NCBI RefSeq assembly: GCF_001854245.1
Contig: NZ_CP015381.1
Location: forward strand, 2,391,001 to 2,455,000
Source: Desulfococcus multivorans
Lineage (GTDB): Bacteria > Desulfobacterota > Desulfobacteria > Desulfobacterales > Desulfococcaceae
Direction of reading: 5' to 3'
DNA: 64,000 bases
The position numbers were made by a program, and so were the translations under genes. Below the pieces are notes generated by a model. That model was not told where the DNA came from, made no database searches, and saw only the letters and a program-made list of their open reading frames with translations. Positions within the stretch are counted from its first letter, which is position 1, and each line of letters starts with the position of its first letter. This document shows positions 63,066-64,000 of the stretch, piece after piece.

Positions 63066-64000
63066 CAGGACGGACCCGACGGATGGCGGCCGCAGACCCG
63101 TCGGGCCGCTTCTACAATCCCGTCGGCATCGACACCGTGCTTTTTCCGGAGAATCTTCTGGGAGCCGTGCTCCACGAATTGATCCCCAATACCCACGCGC
63201 ACCATACGGAATCCCGATATGCCGGCATCGTTCAGGCCCTCGAGCACCGCGCTGCCGAAACCACCCTGACGGATATTTTCCTCCACCGTCACGATCCGCT
63301 GAACGTTTTGAACCAAAGCGCCGATGAGGGCCATGTCCACGGGCTTCACAAAACGGGCGTTGACGACGGCGGCGTCGATGCCTTCGGCGGCGAGCCGCCG
63401 GCGAGCCGCCAGGGCATCCAGGACAGGTCTCCCGATGGCCAGGAGCACAACGTCGCCGCCTTCCTCGATCAGCTCGGCCGCGCCGATGGGCAACGGTCGG
63501 ATCGGATCCTCCAGGACCGCCCCTGCACCGCTTCCCCGGGGATACCGGAGCGCGATGGGGCCGTTGTGGGACAGGGCCGTGACCAGCATACGCCGGAGCT
63601 CGTTTTCGTCCCTGGGCGCCATCAGCACCATGTTGGGCAGACTCCTCAGGAAAGACAGATCGAACAGACCGTGGTGGGTGGCGCCGTCCTCTCCCACGAT
63701 ACCCCCGCGATCGACGGCGAACACCACGGGAAGGCTCTCGAGGCAGACATCGTGGAGGATCTGGTCGTAGGCCCGCTGCAGAAAAGTGGAATAGATGGCC
63801 ACCACCGGTCGATATCCTTCAACGGCCATGCCGGCGGCAAAGGTGACGCCGTGCTGTTCGGCGATGCCCACATCGAAAAAGCGATCGGGGAACGCCTTTG
63901 CGAACGCGGCAAGCCCGGTACCCTCGGGCATGGCGGCTGTTACCGCCACGATCTTGTCGTCCTTTTCGCCGAGCGTCACCATCGTATCGCCGAAAACCTG
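63065..64000 (-). CDS. dxs: 1-deoxy-D-xylulose-5-phosphate synthase, C-terminal part (runs off the window edge)
   Basis: The last 311 residues of Dxs are present. Visible features are the [14 protein letters not shown] lead-in, [32 protein letters not shown] (TPP-activating Glu), [29 protein letters not shown] and the transketolase C-terminal domain ([21 protein letters not shown]). It makes DXP from pyruvate and glyceraldehyde-3-phosphate. The frame is open to base 64000; an ATG at 63982 is internal. It is followed by tlyA with coupled translation, a common pairing. Confidence 0.95.
   Translation of the reverse strand, partial: QVFGDTMVTLGEKDDKIVAVTAAMPEGTGLAAFAKAFPDRFFDVGIAEQHGVTFAAGMAVEGYRPVVAIYSTFLQRAYDQILHDVCLESLPVVFAVDRGGIVGEDGATHHGLFDLSFLRSLPNMVLMAPRDENELRRMLVTALSHNGPIALRYPRGSGAGAVLEDPIRPLPIGAAELIEEGGDVVLLAIGRPVLDALAARRRLAAEGIDAAVVNARFVKPVDMALIGALVQNVQRIVTVEENIRQGGFGSAVLEGLNDAGISGFRMVRVGIGDQFVEHGSQKILRKKHGVDADGIVEAARRVCGRHPSGPS

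Overview
The window looks like a stretch of chromosome from a free-living Gram-negative bacterium with moderately high G+C. The most likely source is Desulfobacterota (Desulfobacterales or a relative). This is inferred from gene content: an AMP-forming acetyl-CoA synthetase, a complete branched-chain amino acid ABC transporter, MglA/DUF4388 signalling genes, a UPF0280 protein, a DUF2760/Hsp70 pair and many TTG/GTG starts. No sulfate-reduction genes are present, so the assignment is indirect. No rRNA genes and no CRISPR array were seen; one tRNA gene (Arg, anticodon UCU) is present.

Layout. 1-1444 (minus): a two-gene module of an edge-truncated P-loop ATPase and a winged-helix partner, function unknown. 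1722-1798: tRNA-Arg with a terminator. 1984-7429: an RpoH-like sigma factor, then a tight run of TPR lipoprotein, LolB-like lipoprotein, Mut7-C RNase-domain protein and HD-domain dGTPase-like protein. 7577-14549: class V aminotransferase, UPF0280 protein, MutS, AmiC-type amidase and YhbY. 14655-18022: an AT-rich patch with a tyrosine recombinase, a small protein, a metallophosphoesterase and a ParB/AsnC-like fusion protein. 18069-24435: an SDR, LplA, a 56-residue membrane protein, CoaE and a large fusion of an EndoQ-type nuclease to a UvrD-type helicase. 24662-30406: J-domain protein, subtilisin-like protease, DUF2760 protein and Hsp70-like protein. 30434-32718 (minus): ManA and a Dus-type enzyme. 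33011-38083: livKHMGF. 38144-41816: RluA-type synthase, CutA, YcgN-type protein, LysM protein and IspF, the last heading ispF-uvrB-uvrC (to 45628). 45633-48647: malate dehydrogenase, then a signalling group of a TPR-like protein and an MglA-type GTPase, joined at 48658-49866 by a DUF4388/cNMP-binding-like protein. 49980-51828: PurC and a ParB-like protein. 52202-56549: TetR regulator, OFA-type MFS transporter and acetyl-CoA synthetase. 56752-60103: a degenerate M50-like membrane protein, a cytidylate-kinase-like protein, a spore photoproduct lyase-like radical SAM protein and an EI24/CysZ-like membrane protein. 60136-64000 (minus): an EF-G paralogue, TlyA and an edge-truncated Dxs.

DNA repair is a strong theme: MutS, UvrB, UvrC, the EndoQ-UvrD fusion, a dGTPase-like protein and an SPL-like protein are spread over the window. 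MutS and the EndoQ-UvrD fusion share a QLGLF peptide that resembles a sliding-clamp binding motif.

The most striking non-genic signal is a dispersed family of intergenic nested palindromes with arms close to TCAACTTTCGACTTTCATGA and its reverse complement. I found nine full or partial copies. Two copies are flanked by short direct repeats and one supplies the last codons and stop of the DUF4388 gene. The best candidates for something undescribed are this repeat family, the EndoQ-UvrD fusion, the left-edge ATPase/wHTH pair and the ParB-AsnC fusion.
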